In this document: positions 7,818 through 15,679 of the stretch, in pieces | Numbering within the stretch: the first letter of the stretch is position 1 | How the letters are laid out: each line of letters begins with the position of its first letter | Assembly: GCF_003184185.1 (NCBI RefSeq) | Contig: NZ_QHJG01000032.1 | Span: 1 to 29,386, forward strand | Length of the DNA: 29,386 bases | Direction of reading: 5' to 3' | Source: Legionella qingyii | GTDB taxonomy: Bacteria > Pseudomonadota > Gammaproteobacteria > Legionellales > Legionellaceae | The notes under the pieces: model-generated | Seen by the model: only the letters and a program-made list of their open reading frames with translations | What the model was told of the DNA's origin: nothing | Databases searched by the model: none | Made by a program: the position numbers and the translations under genes

Positions 7818-9122
7818 TTAAGGAACTGGGTTATCTGCTTTGGGAGGTGGAGACGAGTTAGTTATTGGCCATAATTGAGGTATAGCCATGAAACCGAGTT
7901 TACTTAGTAACCCATCTGATTTTGTCTGCTCTTCATTTTTGACAGGATGCAGTTCTGGATGAGCACTGGCGTCAACACGTCTGTCTAGACCTTGTAGACG
8001 CTGAAGTTGCTTTTCTTGAAGTTCTAGAAGCTTATTAAATCGTTCTGTACTTGCTTTTAATTCAGATTTAACCTCTAAAAGTTCAGATTCTGCTTTGCCA
8101 ATTCGTTCTGCAACTTGGTCAAAGCTAGCTGCTTTATTCTCCAAGAAAGAATTGAGCTTTTCTTGAAAAGCCTGTCGTTGGTTACCGTCAGTTATGGTTG
8201 CGCTGGACAGAATCCTGACTGTTCCCTCTAATGTGGAGGCAATTTTTTTTGCTTTCTCTACTTCAGCTCCCATGGATATTCTAACTTCAGATAACTCAGA
8301 TGTTTTTTCGGATAATAACACCAGGCTTCTTGAATGCTCGTCACGAGCTTTCAAAAGTTCCTTTTGGGTGGCCTCAAATTGTTTATTTTGTTTTTCAACA
8401 TCAAGTTTTAGAGTTGCTGCTGTTTTTTCAAGTCCATCCTTTGTTTTACGAAGTAATTTTTCAGTTTCAATATATACTTCAACCTGAGCGCTTAATGTCT
8501 CTACTTCTTCATTCAATCTAGAAATATTTTTAGCTAACCTCTCATTTTCTTCTTTAAATTTATCTATTTCAACGGCGAGTTTTTTGCGAATTGAATCCAA
8601 TGCTCCAATAGTTAATTCAAGGATTTCTGCGACACCAAAAATCCCTTCTTTTAATTTTTGAGCAATATTTTTTGTATGATAATGATGGTCATCAAGAACA
8701 ATACCGCTGGTCGTGTATGCTAAGGCGCTTACACCACTAATTGTTACCAGGAATCCAATATGAGCTGCAGCTCCTATGATCAAGGTAGGTCCTGATACAG
8801 CAACACCACCAATAATTCTTTGCCATAATGGCAACTCACCCCAAAATGCAGCGGCACGTGAAATAAGGCTTGGGTTATCTTGTAAACTGTCGACTATTGC
8901 ACCTAGACTTTTTTTGACTTGTGCCAAGTGTTCTTGAGTTAAAGCAATACTTTGCAAACTATCCAGATCAGGCTCAGGTGAGTTTGGGTTGAGCAATAAT
9001 TGTTTAGCCGCATCAGAAAAATTCATCTGTGACAAAGCTTTTTCAATGACGACTTTATTTGTATTGGATGGATTTATATCACTCTTTATAAGTACATCAA
9101 GTTCTTGTTCATTAGTAGACAT
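7818..9122 (-). CDS. Membrane-hairpin coiled-coil protein, candidate Dot/Icm effector
   Basis: A 434-residue protein of unknown function. A soluble N-terminus (1-98) is followed by a hydrophobic stretch at about 103-142 (IIGGVAVSGPTLIIGAAAHI, then GFLVTISGVSALAY), long enough for a membrane hairpin. A long heptad-rich, Lys/Glu/Leu-rich coiled coil covers about 165-300 and 335-385, and the tail is proline-rich (SSPPPKADNPVP). There is no signal peptide. ATG at 9122 is preceded by GGGAG about nine bases upstream. Membrane anchor plus coiled coil is a recurrent layout among Legionella effectors such as the LegC proteins; I see architecture, not homology. It is transcribed towards the AST operon but is probably a separate unit. 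Confidence 0.7.
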   Translation of the reverse strand: MSTNEQELDVLIKSDINPSNTNKVVIEKALSQMNFSDAAKQLLLNPNSPEPDLDSLQSIALTQEHLAQVKKSLGAIVDSLQDNPSLISRAAAFWGELPLWQRIIGGVAVSGPTLIIGAAAHIGFLVTISGVSALAYTTSGIVLDDHHYHTKNIAQKLKEGIFGVAEILELTIGALDSIRKKLAVEIDKFKEENERLAKNISRLNEEVETLSAQVEVYIETEKLLRKTKDGLEKTAATLKLDVEKQNKQFEATQKELLKARDEHSRSLVLLSEKTSELSEVRISMGAEVEKAKKIASTLEGTVRILSSATITDGNQRQAFQEKLNSFLENKAASFDQVAERIGKAESELLEVKSELKASTERFNKLLELQEKQLQRLQGLDRRVDASAHPELHPVKNEEQTKSDGLLSKLGFMAIPQLWPITNSSPPPKADNPVP

Positions 9123-9301
9123 AACACCAGCTCCCTGTGTTTAAGAATCTCCCTGTAAATTCTATTTTTAACCACAAGGCACGAATAAGCAAGTAAAAAA
9201 ATTTGTTTCCATGGAGTTATTTTAAGACGATAGCAATATAGTCTGTGTTACTCAAATTTAGAGGTGCGGATTATAAAAAGTATAGTTTTGGATTTCCAAA
9301 A

Positions 9302-11155
9302 TTATTGAAGAGCTGTAGTAAATTCAGCTATTTCTTCGCTTAATTTTATCCTATCTTCATAGAAAAAGCCTTTGTTTTGAAAAGACACTCCATAATCAAT
9401 TAGGGCCTGGGAGTATCCACAAGAGGGAATATAAAGTATAAAACCTAGTAAGGCGACCATCATGCCGGAGAGTTCATACAATGAAGGATAATTTATTTGA
9501 ACTTCATCAGTTAGAACTTCATAGTTTCTAATGGACTCTTCAGACGAAGAATTTACAAGTTCAGATGTGCGTGAAATTATTTCCAGCAGGAGTTCATCGC
9601 TACAGGACTTTTGCTGATCTAACTTCGTTACAGTATTTAATAATTTAAGACCTGTTTTTTTAATATTACCATGTTCTTCGGGTAGTTTATTGAATTGTTC
9701 TATCGTTTGACTGAGTCTTTTGTTAAGTATTTGCTTAGTTTGTATCCCAGGACAGTTCATATCACGCCAGTGAATGAGCCAAGACTTCTTCTTATTATTA
9801 ATTAATTCAAGATAATTTGCATTCACATAAGTATTTATAGCATTCCATATGATTTTTCGATGAAAATTCATCCCTCTTCCTTTAACATTTGCAGCTGGTG
9901 CATCAAGAGAGCGCTCAAACTCTCTTTTAGTTATAGGCTTTTCTAATTCAAATGATCGTACTAAGTTATAATAAGTAGACGAAAGTGCTCCACGATCTAT
10001 TGCATCTTTGCATGAAAAATTAAAGCTCTTGGGGTTTACTTTTTGTATGATGTAATTGGGGAGTTCATATTTGATGAAGTGCACCCAAACTGCTTGTTTT
10101 TCCGCAGAAGAAATAAATCTTCTATTGCTAAGTCCTTGTGCAAGGAAACTTTTCTGAAGTAATTGGGTTAAGATTTGATATTGATTACCATCAAACAAAA
10201 AATTTCTTGCTTTTGCACTAATGTGGAAATCAGAAATGACGTTTTTAGTTGTATTCTCGCTTGCTATATCTAGAAATTCATCAAATACAGATACAAAGGA
10301 TAAACGATCATTTGTTTTTTCGTAATCAGAGGACTCCATTAAACCTTCATTAGCAGGAAGGGTAATGACGAGAACCTTGAGACTCGGATCATCTTCAAGT
10401 TTATGCAGCTCTAGTGTCATATCTCTTTCTTTGGAGCCCGCAATATCATACTTACTTCGATCTAATCCTAGATTATTAAAATATATATGGCATATGGATT
10501 TTTCTGATGATTCAGCATTTATTTGTAGCCAACGTTTAAACAGAGGACTGATACGAGTTTGTCCATTATGACGCTGAGCTTGGGTGCTAAAACGATGCTC
10601 GCTTGCATCTGAATCTTCTTTATGAGAAAAATTTTTAATTGTTGGCAAATTGGTTTCGTGTTGAGGTTTAAAGTTATCTGCAAACAAAGAATAAAGACGA
10701 CGGTAAATTCCACCCTCATTATTAGGTGAGTGTCGATTAACAGTTTTCTTTTTATCTTTTATTGTTGTATGAATTTTTTTTTCTACATTGCGTTTCCGAG
10801 GATTTATTTGGGCGCCAATATCATTTATCCAATCAGACGATTCTTCGAGAATTTTGTTGTCATTGTGGTAAATAGCTAGAACTAATTCATCAAGTTCCTT
10901 AACTTTTTCTGCAGGGTTAGTCTCAATATACTTTTCTAAAGCGGAGATACAAGACGAATATAAATCACCATAGGGATAGTCTTTATCATATTTTTGCTTC
11001 ATTACAGCTTGTAATTTGGTGAACTCTGGAAGGAGATTTATGACGTTTTGGCAGTGCCTAATCGCAGTTTTTAATTGAACAAAATAAGCATAGCAGTTAC
11101 GATTATGAATTGCATCGCTAGTCAGGTTTTCTTCGTTCTTTACGCAAGTGCCCAT
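9302..11155 (-). CDS. 617-aa protein with CX5R phosphatase-type motif, candidate effector
   Basis: Function unknown. An N-terminal helical region (1-110) and a basic, charged linker (115-200) lead to a central domain (about 203-450). This contains HIYFNNLGLDR, VLVITLPANEG, ISDFHISAKAR and then SFNFSCKDAIDRGALSSTYY, in which C382-X5-R388 fits the P-loop of cysteine phosphatases. RSLDAPAANVKGRGMNFHRK follows. Near the C-terminus is a hydrophobic segment (SGMMVALLGFILYIPS), and the end is acidic (KLSEEIAEFTTALQ), resembling E-block Dot/Icm secretion signals. ATG at 11155 lacks a strong Shine-Dalgarno. Legionella phosphoinositide phosphatases such as SidF and SidP also use CX5R, but no wider similarity to them is visible. 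Start and reading frame are secure; activity is inference. Confidence 0.7.
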   Translation of the reverse strand: MGTCVKNEENLTSDAIHNRNCYAYFVQLKTAIRHCQNVINLLPEFTKLQAVMKQKYDKDYPYGDLYSSCISALEKYIETNPAEKVKELDELVLAIYHNDNKILEESSDWINDIGAQINPRKRNVEKKIHTTIKDKKKTVNRHSPNNEGGIYRRLYSLFADNFKPQHETNLPTIKNFSHKEDSDASEHRFSTQAQRHNGQTRISPLFKRWLQINAESSEKSICHIYFNNLGLDRSKYDIAGSKERDMTLELHKLEDDPSLKVLVITLPANEGLMESSDYEKTNDRLSFVSVFDEFLDIASENTTKNVISDFHISAKARNFLFDGNQYQILTQLLQKSFLAQGLSNRRFISSAEKQAVWVHFIKYELPNYIIQKVNPKSFNFSCKDAIDRGALSSTYYNLVRSFELEKPITKREFERSLDAPAANVKGRGMNFHRKIIWNAINTYVNANYLELINNKKKSWLIHWRDMNCPGIQTKQILNKRLSQTIEQFNKLPEEHGNIKKTGLKLLNTVTKLDQQKSCSDELLLEIISRTSELVNSSSEESIRNYEVLTDEVQINYPSLYELSGMMVALLGFILYIPSCGYSQALIDYGVSFQNKGFFYEDRIKLSEEIAEFTTALQ

Positions 11156-11208
11156 AACTTTTATATGCCTGTGTAAATTAAGAGCATTATATAGAAATAG
11201 GAGTCATA
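11156..11208. promoter_or_regulatory. Short divergent intergenic region
   Basis: Only 53 bp separate the minus-strand 617-residue gene from the plus-strand glycosylase-like gene, so both promoters must lie here or overlap coding sequence. AT-rich hexamers such as TATATA near 11190 are candidates. An AGGAG at 11199-11203 sits five bases before the TTG start at 11209 and decides that start. Confidence 0.45.
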
Positions 11209-11964
11209 TTGGAAGGGTCGTTAGAATTATTGATACCGAGTATAAATGTGGAACATCAATCCTTATTAAATAATTGTCATTCTGATTGGAAAGAAATTCT
11301 AATCAACGCATTAAAAACGATGGATCAGGATTATTTGCATCAGCTCATGAATGATAAAAATTGGTTGCCAGGAACAGAACGATTATTAGCGGCATTCAGT
11401 TTACCACTTGCCAAAACTCAATATATTTTATTAGGTGAATCACCTTATCCTCGTAAAGACTCTGCAAATGGATATGCATTTTGGGATAATTCAGTTGGCA
11501 ACTTATGGAGCTCGACCGGGTTAAGTAAAGCCGTTAATAGAGCAACTTCTTTGCGTAATTGGATAAAAATGATGCTTTTAGCACGTGGAGATTTGCATCT
11601 AAATACATCACAAGCCGATATTGCATTAGTGGATAAAAGCTATTTAGTGCAAACAGCACAAGAATTGTTTAAAGGAATGATGAATAAAGGTATTTTATTA
11701 CTCAACGCCTCGTTGGTTTATAGCGAGGGTAAGGTTCCTTATCATGCTCGTCAATGGAAGCCTTTTATGCAAAGCCTGTTTGGACAGTTGACTGTAATTA
11801 AACCTACTATTCAACTGATTTTATTAGGTAAAATAGCTGAAACTGCTGCACAGGATAAATTACCTATAGGACTTATTGCAGAACATCCTTATAATGTAAG
11901 TTTTATCACCAATCAACATGTGATTGACTTTTTTAAACCATTGGATTTACTAAAATATGAGTAA
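11209..11964 (+). CDS. Uracil-DNA glycosylase superfamily protein lacking the catalytic Asp
   Basis: The 251-residue protein follows the family-1 UDG layout. ILLGESPYPRKDSANGYAFW (74-92) is the GQDPYH water-activating and uracil-stacking loop, GILLLNASLV (161-170) is the LLLN uracil-binding strand with N166, and AEHPYNVSF (224-232) stands for the HPSPLS DNA-intercalation loop with H226. The Asp of GQDPYH is Ser78 here, while Tyr80, Phe91, Asn166 and His226 positions are kept. The start is TTG at 11209, supported by AGGAG five bases upstream. Its end overlaps ubiG by 8 nt (ATGAGTAA), so the two are coupled. Normal base excision is doubtful; it may be a weak or altered-specificity glycosylase, or a binding protein. 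Confidence 0.7.
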   Translation: MEGSLELLIPSINVEHQSLLNNCHSDWKEILINALKTMDQDYLHQLMNDKNWLPGTERLLAAFSLPLAKTQYILLGESPYPRKDSANGYAFWDNSVGNLWSSTGLSKAVNRATSLRNWIKMMLLARGDLHLNTSQADIALVDKSYLVQTAQELFKGMMNKGILLLNASLVYSEGKVPYHARQWKPFMQSLFGQLTVIKPTIQLILLGKIAETAAQDKLPIGLIAEHPYNVSFITNQHVIDFFKPLDLLKYE

Positions 11965-12649
11965 TACTGAATCAACCGTTAATCCTCAAGAACTTAGTAA
12001 GTTTGCTCAGCATGCCAACTTATGGTGGGATACTGAGGGACCACTGAAAACACTTCATGATATTAATGAAATACGACTGGATTTTATTAAGCAACACGTA
12101 CAATTAACTGATTTAAATGTTTTGGATGTTGGTTGTGGTGGGGGTATTTTATGTGAAGCACTTGCAAATTCTGGAGCGAAAGTTACCGGGATAGATGCCG
12201 AATCTACAGCTATTTTCGTAGCTCAGGAACATGCAAAAAAAAATCATCTAAACATTAACTATCAATGTACTTCAGTTGAAAAATATAGTCATCAACGTTT
12301 CGATGTCATTACATGTATGGAAATGTTGGAGCATGTGGAAAATCCTGGGTTGGTATTTGAACATTGTAGGCGACTACTTAAGCCACATGGATTTTTATTT
12401 GTATCAACAATTAGCAGAACAATTAAAGCGTATGCTACAGCTATAATTGCTGCTGAATATGTGTTGAATTTATTGCCTAAACAGACCCACGATTATAAGA
12501 AATTTATTAAACCGAGTGAGTTGTGTGCTATGGCTCGTCCTTGGGACTTCAATTTAATTGACTTAAAAGGAATGGACTATAATCCGTTTTTAAGAAAAGC
12601 TACGTTAGGATCGGATGTCAGAGTTAATTATTTGATGGCTTTTCAGTAA
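11957..12649 (+). CDS. ubiG: Ubiquinone biosynthesis O-methyltransferase
   Basis: UbiG performs both O-methylations of the ubiquinone ring using SAM. The 230 residues match the family. HANLWWDTEGPLKTLHDINE (19-38) is a hallmark, VLDVGCGGGILCEALA (55-70) is SAM motif I, GIDAE (78-82) follows, and ITCMEMLEHVENP (118-130) with FLFVSTISRT is characteristic of UbiG. The C-terminus YNPFLRKATLGSDVRVNYL is also typical. ATG at 11957 lies inside the end of the upstream glycosylase-like gene, so translation is probably coupled. Confidence 0.95.
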   Translation: MSNTESTVNPQELSKFAQHANLWWDTEGPLKTLHDINEIRLDFIKQHVQLTDLNVLDVGCGGGILCEALANSGAKVTGIDAESTAIFVAQEHAKKNHLNINYQCTSVEKYSHQRFDVITCMEMLEHVENPGLVFEHCRRLLKPHGFLFVSTISRTIKAYATAIIAAEYVLNLLPKQTHDYKKFIKPSELCAMARPWDFNLIDLKGMDYNPFLRKATLGSDVRVNYLMAFQ

Positions 12650-12794
12650 TGAATCCGTGTGAAAGTAGGGGGCTTAGCTAAGGTAAGCATTTACTCTCTA
12701 TTCACCGAACGGCTCTATTTGACACATCTAGCGAAATGTTTAAAACTAATGGCGAGAACTGTAATTTCTTATCTTAGCCATAAATGTGCTTGTT

Positions 12795-13583
12795 TTAATT
12801 TATCTGAATTCGGGATTGATCGATCTCATAGATCCTGGTTAGATCATTACGTAAAAAATTAGTAGTTTTACATAAAACAATATAGTAACTTTCTATCTTA
12901 TTATGAATATAAAAAAGGTAAGCGCATACTTTATAATGCCCTGGATCAATGTTTATTGATAAGCTATCTTTTTCGTCTTCTAAATTCCAAGGGCTCGCTA
13001 TAGATAGGGTTCCTGTGGGGATGTTAATGATTACAGTATCTGTTGCATCTATTACACATTTAAATTCCTTGCTTGTTAACACCGGATCCACTGAATCAAC
13101 TACTCTTACTTGAACATTACATACTTCATGAATAACAGTGTTGAATATATATGCTTTACCATCATTAATTAAGTTCAATAAATGCAGTTCAGAATATTTA
13201 CTACAAGCATTGATTATATCTTTGCCATAGTGAGCATCACTAATTGATATTGATGTTTCGACACGTATCTTTCCTGATTTTTTCTTAATAATTTCGGTTT
13301 TATCATTTCCAGTTAATTCAAGCCAATCAATTATCATCTTAGATAAGTGGCGAGTATAGCGCGGATGATCATGTACACGAATAACTTGTTTTAATACATG
13401 GATATAAAAATCAAGTTGTTCAATATTGTCTATACATTTGCTTTTATATACTTCACTAATATCATTAGATATTGTTCTCATCGCTTTAAAACGATTCTTA
13501 GCATCTAAGAGTTGCATTTCTTCCCAGTCTGCGCGAATTTGAATATAAGTTTTTGTTTTCTTGCCTGAGAGTTTTTTAAGCAT
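12795..13583 (-). CDS. Hypothetical protein, 262 aa
   Basis: Unrecognised soluble protein. A basic N-terminus (MLKKLSGKKTKTY) is followed by a helical half (to about residue 90). The C-terminal half looks beta-rich (CNVQVRVVDSV, VIINIPTGTLSIASPWN, LSINIDPGHYKVCAYLFYI), a pattern seen in small beta-sandwich domains with a proline-glycine turn. There is no signal peptide or membrane segment. It converges on ubiG and its start region faces a gene-free stretch. The pattern could fit an immunity or accessory protein, but there is no toxin partner in view, so no function is assigned. Confidence 0.6.
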   Translation of the reverse strand: MLKKLSGKKTKTYIQIRADWEEMQLLDAKNRFKAMRTISNDISEVYKSKCIDNIEQLDFYIHVLKQVIRVHDHPRYTRHLSKMIIDWLELTGNDKTEIIKKKSGKIRVETSISISDAHYGKDIINACSKYSELHLLNLINDGKAYIFNTVIHEVCNVQVRVVDSVDPVLTSKEFKCVIDATDTVIINIPTGTLSIASPWNLEDEKDSLSINIDPGHYKVCAYLFYIHNKIESYYIVLCKTTNFLRNDLTRIYEIDQSRIQIN

Positions 13584-14131
13584 ATGAAGTTGTTTCTTGA
13601 TAGATTAATGGATAGTTAATGACTCAATTGACTTATTATATCACATATATTTACTATTCCTCGGCATTATATCTGCACCACTTCTACCGGCGTAATTAGT
13701 TATATACCAAATTTAATGCATGATTTTCGACGAATCCATTTTAATATACTTTCAATTCCTCTTAATTCGCATTTGCGCCGTTTCTTTAACTCTAACCCAC
13801 ATACTGATATGGTCCTCAAGCTTGTCCTACGTTCTACAACAACGCCCCATAAAGCGCGAAATTTAGGCTAATGAAGCAATTGTCAACAGACTCTAGATAA
13901 ATTGCTCCTGATGATGATAAATAGACCACTGGAGCAAGAGCTATGTGCTAAATCCGTGTGGATCTCTCAGGAACAAGCCCCGGGACATAGGCAGGGCGGA
14001 AATATAGGAAATAGTTTGAACTAAGTGCCATTAATGTATATATGTTTCCCCAGCATCATTTAGCGCAACCAGCCTAAAAGGTATCTCTCCAAGACTGGAT
14101 TTAAAACCAGTCTTGGATTTCATGAGTTCCG
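13584..14131. other. Gene-free stretch of about 550 bp
   Basis: No intact gene. A minus-strand frame of about 55 codons (13710-13870; ALWGVVVERRTSLRTISVCG ...) and an overlapping alternative frame suggest decayed coding sequence, but neither is recognisable. A 7-bp inverted repeat TTGCTCC/GGAGCAA lies at 13902-13937. The strong hairpin at 14089-14116 closes the stretch. Confidence 0.3.
14089..14116. terminator. Hairpin downstream of the ProQ-like gene, possible terminator
   Basis: A perfect 10-bp stem, CCAAGACTGG/CCAGTCTTGG, with an 8-base loop ends 15 bp from the stop of the minus-strand ProQ/FinO gene. No T-run follows on the minus strand, so efficient intrinsic termination is uncertain. 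A hairpin at an mRNA 3' end is also the kind of structure ProQ/FinO proteins bind. Confidence 0.5.
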
Positions 14132-14524
14132 CTATGCGTCAGTTTTGCTACTACTGTTTTTTTCTGAATTTTGCTTCTTATTATAACGTTCCAAATAACG
14201 CTGATGAGCATATCTGGCCTGTTCTTGAGTGACTACATCTACTTCATTCCCATAGATATCAATTCGTGCAGCGTTTTCTTTTTGACAATTTAGATATGCC
14301 GGTGATGCACTGTAGTAGTTTAATGCTTCACGTAGCGATTTTTTACTGAAAGGAGGGGTGTCTAGTCGCTCGTAGAAGTCGATAATATCATCAAATATTC
14401 CAATTTTCAGAGGCTTAATCTGATTTCCTTTTTTAAAAAAGGCATTTGGGAAATGTTCAATAAGCCAATCTATAACGAGTAGCTTATCTTTTTTTACTGT
14501 AGATATCGGTTGTTTGTCCATCAT
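14132..14524 (-). CDS. ProQ/FinO-domain RNA chaperone
   Basis: A 130-residue protein made almost wholly of a FinO/ProQ domain (about 15-110). It has LVIDWLIEHFPNAFF, IKPLKIGIFDDIIDF, FSKKSLREALNYYSASPAYL and then AARIDIYGNEVDVVTQEQAR, all in the family order. The tail is basic and Ser/Lys-rich (YNKKQNSEKNSSSKTDA), likely disordered. Such proteins bind small-RNA terminator hairpins and promote RNA pairing; Legionella has a described member, RocC, that works with the sRNA RocR to silence competence. Whether this is RocC or another paralogue cannot be settled here. Two adjacent ATGs (14524, 14521) follow a weak GAG. A candidate sRNA lies about 400 bp upstream. Confidence 0.85.
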   Translation of the reverse strand: MMDKQPISTVKKDKLLVIDWLIEHFPNAFFKKGNQIKPLKIGIFDDIIDFYERLDTPPFSKKSLREALNYYSASPAYLNCQKENAARIDIYGNEVDVVTQEQARYAHQRYLERYNKKQNSEKNSSSKTDA

Positions 14525-14619
14525 ATTGCTCTAAAGCGTGTTCTAGATGCTGAATAAACTACCACATCTTTTGACATAATCAAGCACTTGTATGTAAACA
14601 CTGTAATTACTTTAGTATT

Positions 14620-14727
14620 TTAGGGGAAAACCTTATATTTAATGGATATCCAGTAGGTATTTTTTTGCTCGAGTTCTTGTAAGATATTTCTCAATTCAGA
14701 TAAAGATAATTGCTGTTTTTTTGTCAT
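14620..14727 (-). CDS. Possible 35-aa small protein
   Basis: ATG at 14727 opens a 35-codon frame encoding MTKKQQLSLSELRNILQELE and then QKNTYWISIKYKVFP. The first half looks like a real amphipathic helix and codon use is normal for the region. There is no clear ribosome binding site, so it may be a gene fragment or chance. Confidence 0.25.
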   Translation of the reverse strand: MTKKQQLSLSELRNILQELEQKNTYWISIKYKVFP

Positions 14728-14897
14728 GGATTTTAGTGACTTAACTTAACTTATTGTTTTTAATTAAACTTTTTAAAATATCTTTTGGGGTTTGCTTGAA
14801 ATCAGTTAAGGAAATGCACAAAAGTCTGCTTGCGCTTCTAATTTTCTATGCTAAATTTAAAACATGACTTGTATGGATATAAGTCACTCAAATGGAA

Positions 14898-14925
14898 TTG
14901 TAATCATACGGATTTGATTTATCAT
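14898..14925 (+). promoter_or_regulatory. Candidate promoter for the small RNA
   Basis: TTGTAA (14898-14903) and TATCAT (14920-14925) are spaced by 16 bp and would start transcription near 14932. A second -10-like TATAAG lies at 14933-14938 but would start inside the first hairpin of the RNA. Confidence 0.35.
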
Positions 14926-14931
14926 GGATGA

Positions 14932-14996
14932 TTATAAGAACTGGAAGTTCTTATACGGATGACTGCGAAGGCCAGGGTTTAAGCCCTGGCTTTTTT
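14932..14996 (+). ncRNA. Candidate trans-acting small RNA (~65 nt)
   Basis: A compact RNA-like unit. Hairpin 1 is AAGAACT-GGA-AGTTCTT (14936-14952), a single-stranded linker follows (ATACGGATGACTGCGAAG), and then a perfect intrinsic terminator, GCCAGGG/CCCTGGC (14971-14990), with six Ts at 14991-14996. No gene on the plus strand upstream needs this terminator: the flanking genes are both on the minus strand. The layout, short 5' hairpin plus linker plus terminator hairpin, is that of a Hfq- or ProQ-dependent sRNA, and it lies beside a ProQ/FinO gene. The 5' end is estimated from the promoter guess only. Confidence 0.6.
14971..14996 (+). terminator. Intrinsic terminator of the candidate sRNA
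   Basis: A 7-bp GC-rich stem, GCCAGGG/CCCTGGC, with a 6-base loop is followed directly by TTTTTT on the plus strand. It is by far the best Rho-independent terminator in the window. Its T-run ends where the minus-strand transpeptidase gene ends. Confidence 0.85.
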
Positions 14997-14998
14997 AT

Positions 14999-15679
14999 TT
15001 ATGCTACGAGATAGCCTGATCGAGATAAAAACTTTTTATCAGGAAAATAGGCGAAAATTACGGAACCATTTTTAATGGTATTAATAACTGGTTTTGCTAA
15101 GGTTTGAGCAATAGCAGGGCATCCCCAGGATAGTCCAGCGCGACCTGCTCGTTTTATGAAATCAGGTTCTACATACCAAGCACCATGTATGACTACACGT
15201 CGGCTTAATGCATTATCATTAAAACCTTTATCTAAGCCCTGTATATTAAGCGAATATCCTTTATGCCCGATATAGGTATCTTTTGTAATGTATGTACCTA
15301 GGCTTGATTGTTTACTTGAGGGAGCATTGGAAAAATGACTGGCCTTATTCACACCTGAGTTTTTTCCATGAGCGACATAAGTGTTATATAAAAGACGTTC
15401 TCTACGAAGATCGAATACCCACATCCGTTGTTTGTTTGAAGGCAAAGAATAATCAATTACTGTAAGTACAGGTTTTTTAACAGAACCTTTTTTGCTTGCA
15501 TTTTGATATGCAGTTAATGCGAGTTTTAAAACATTTTTATTTAATTCTGGTGCCTTGCGGCTCAAATGTTGCAATTTGCTACTAATATCAGATTCAGACC
15601 TTGCTGCAAAAGAAGGTGTACTTGAGGTTATATTACTAGTTAAAATTACGGTTGAGATTAGAGTTAATAGAGTATTCAT
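14999..15679 (-). CDS. Exported murein L,D-transpeptidase-family protein
   Basis: The 226-residue protein has a cleavable-looking signal peptide (MNTLLTLISTVILTSN ..., likely cut after SFA at residue 25). A catalytic domain of the YkuD_2 type follows: VLTVIDYSLPSNKQRMWVFD (71-90), GTYIT, VVIHGAWYV with H165, and AGLSWGCPAI with the nucleophile C187. Such proteins act in the periplasm and form or edit 3-3 peptidoglycan crosslinks, or related amide bonds. It is a single gene, divergent from putA. ATG at 15679 follows AGGAG-like purines (GAAAGGAGCAGT). Confidence 0.88.
   Translation of the reverse strand: MNTLLTLISTVILTSNITSSTPSFAARSESDISSKLQHLSRKAPELNKNVLKLALTAYQNASKKGSVKKPVLTVIDYSLPSNKQRMWVFDLRRERLLYNTYVAHGKNSGVNKASHFSNAPSSKQSSLGTYITKDTYIGHKGYSLNIQGLDKGFNDNALSRRVVIHGAWYVEPDFIKRAGRAGLSWGCPAIAQTLAKPVINTIKNGSVIFAYFPDKKFLSRSGYLVA

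Larger units (their letters stand above)
14525..14998. other. Intergenic region between the ProQ-like gene and the transpeptidase
   Basis: This 474-bp stretch contains a possible 35-codon peptide gene (14620-14727, minus) and a well-formed small-RNA candidate ending at 14996 (plus). The rest is AT-rich and shows nothing else that I recognise. Confidence 0.4.

Noticed and set aside
12659..12862. 67-codon plus-strand frame after ubiG
   Set aside because: Overlaps the end of the 262-residue gene on the other strand and has no coding character.
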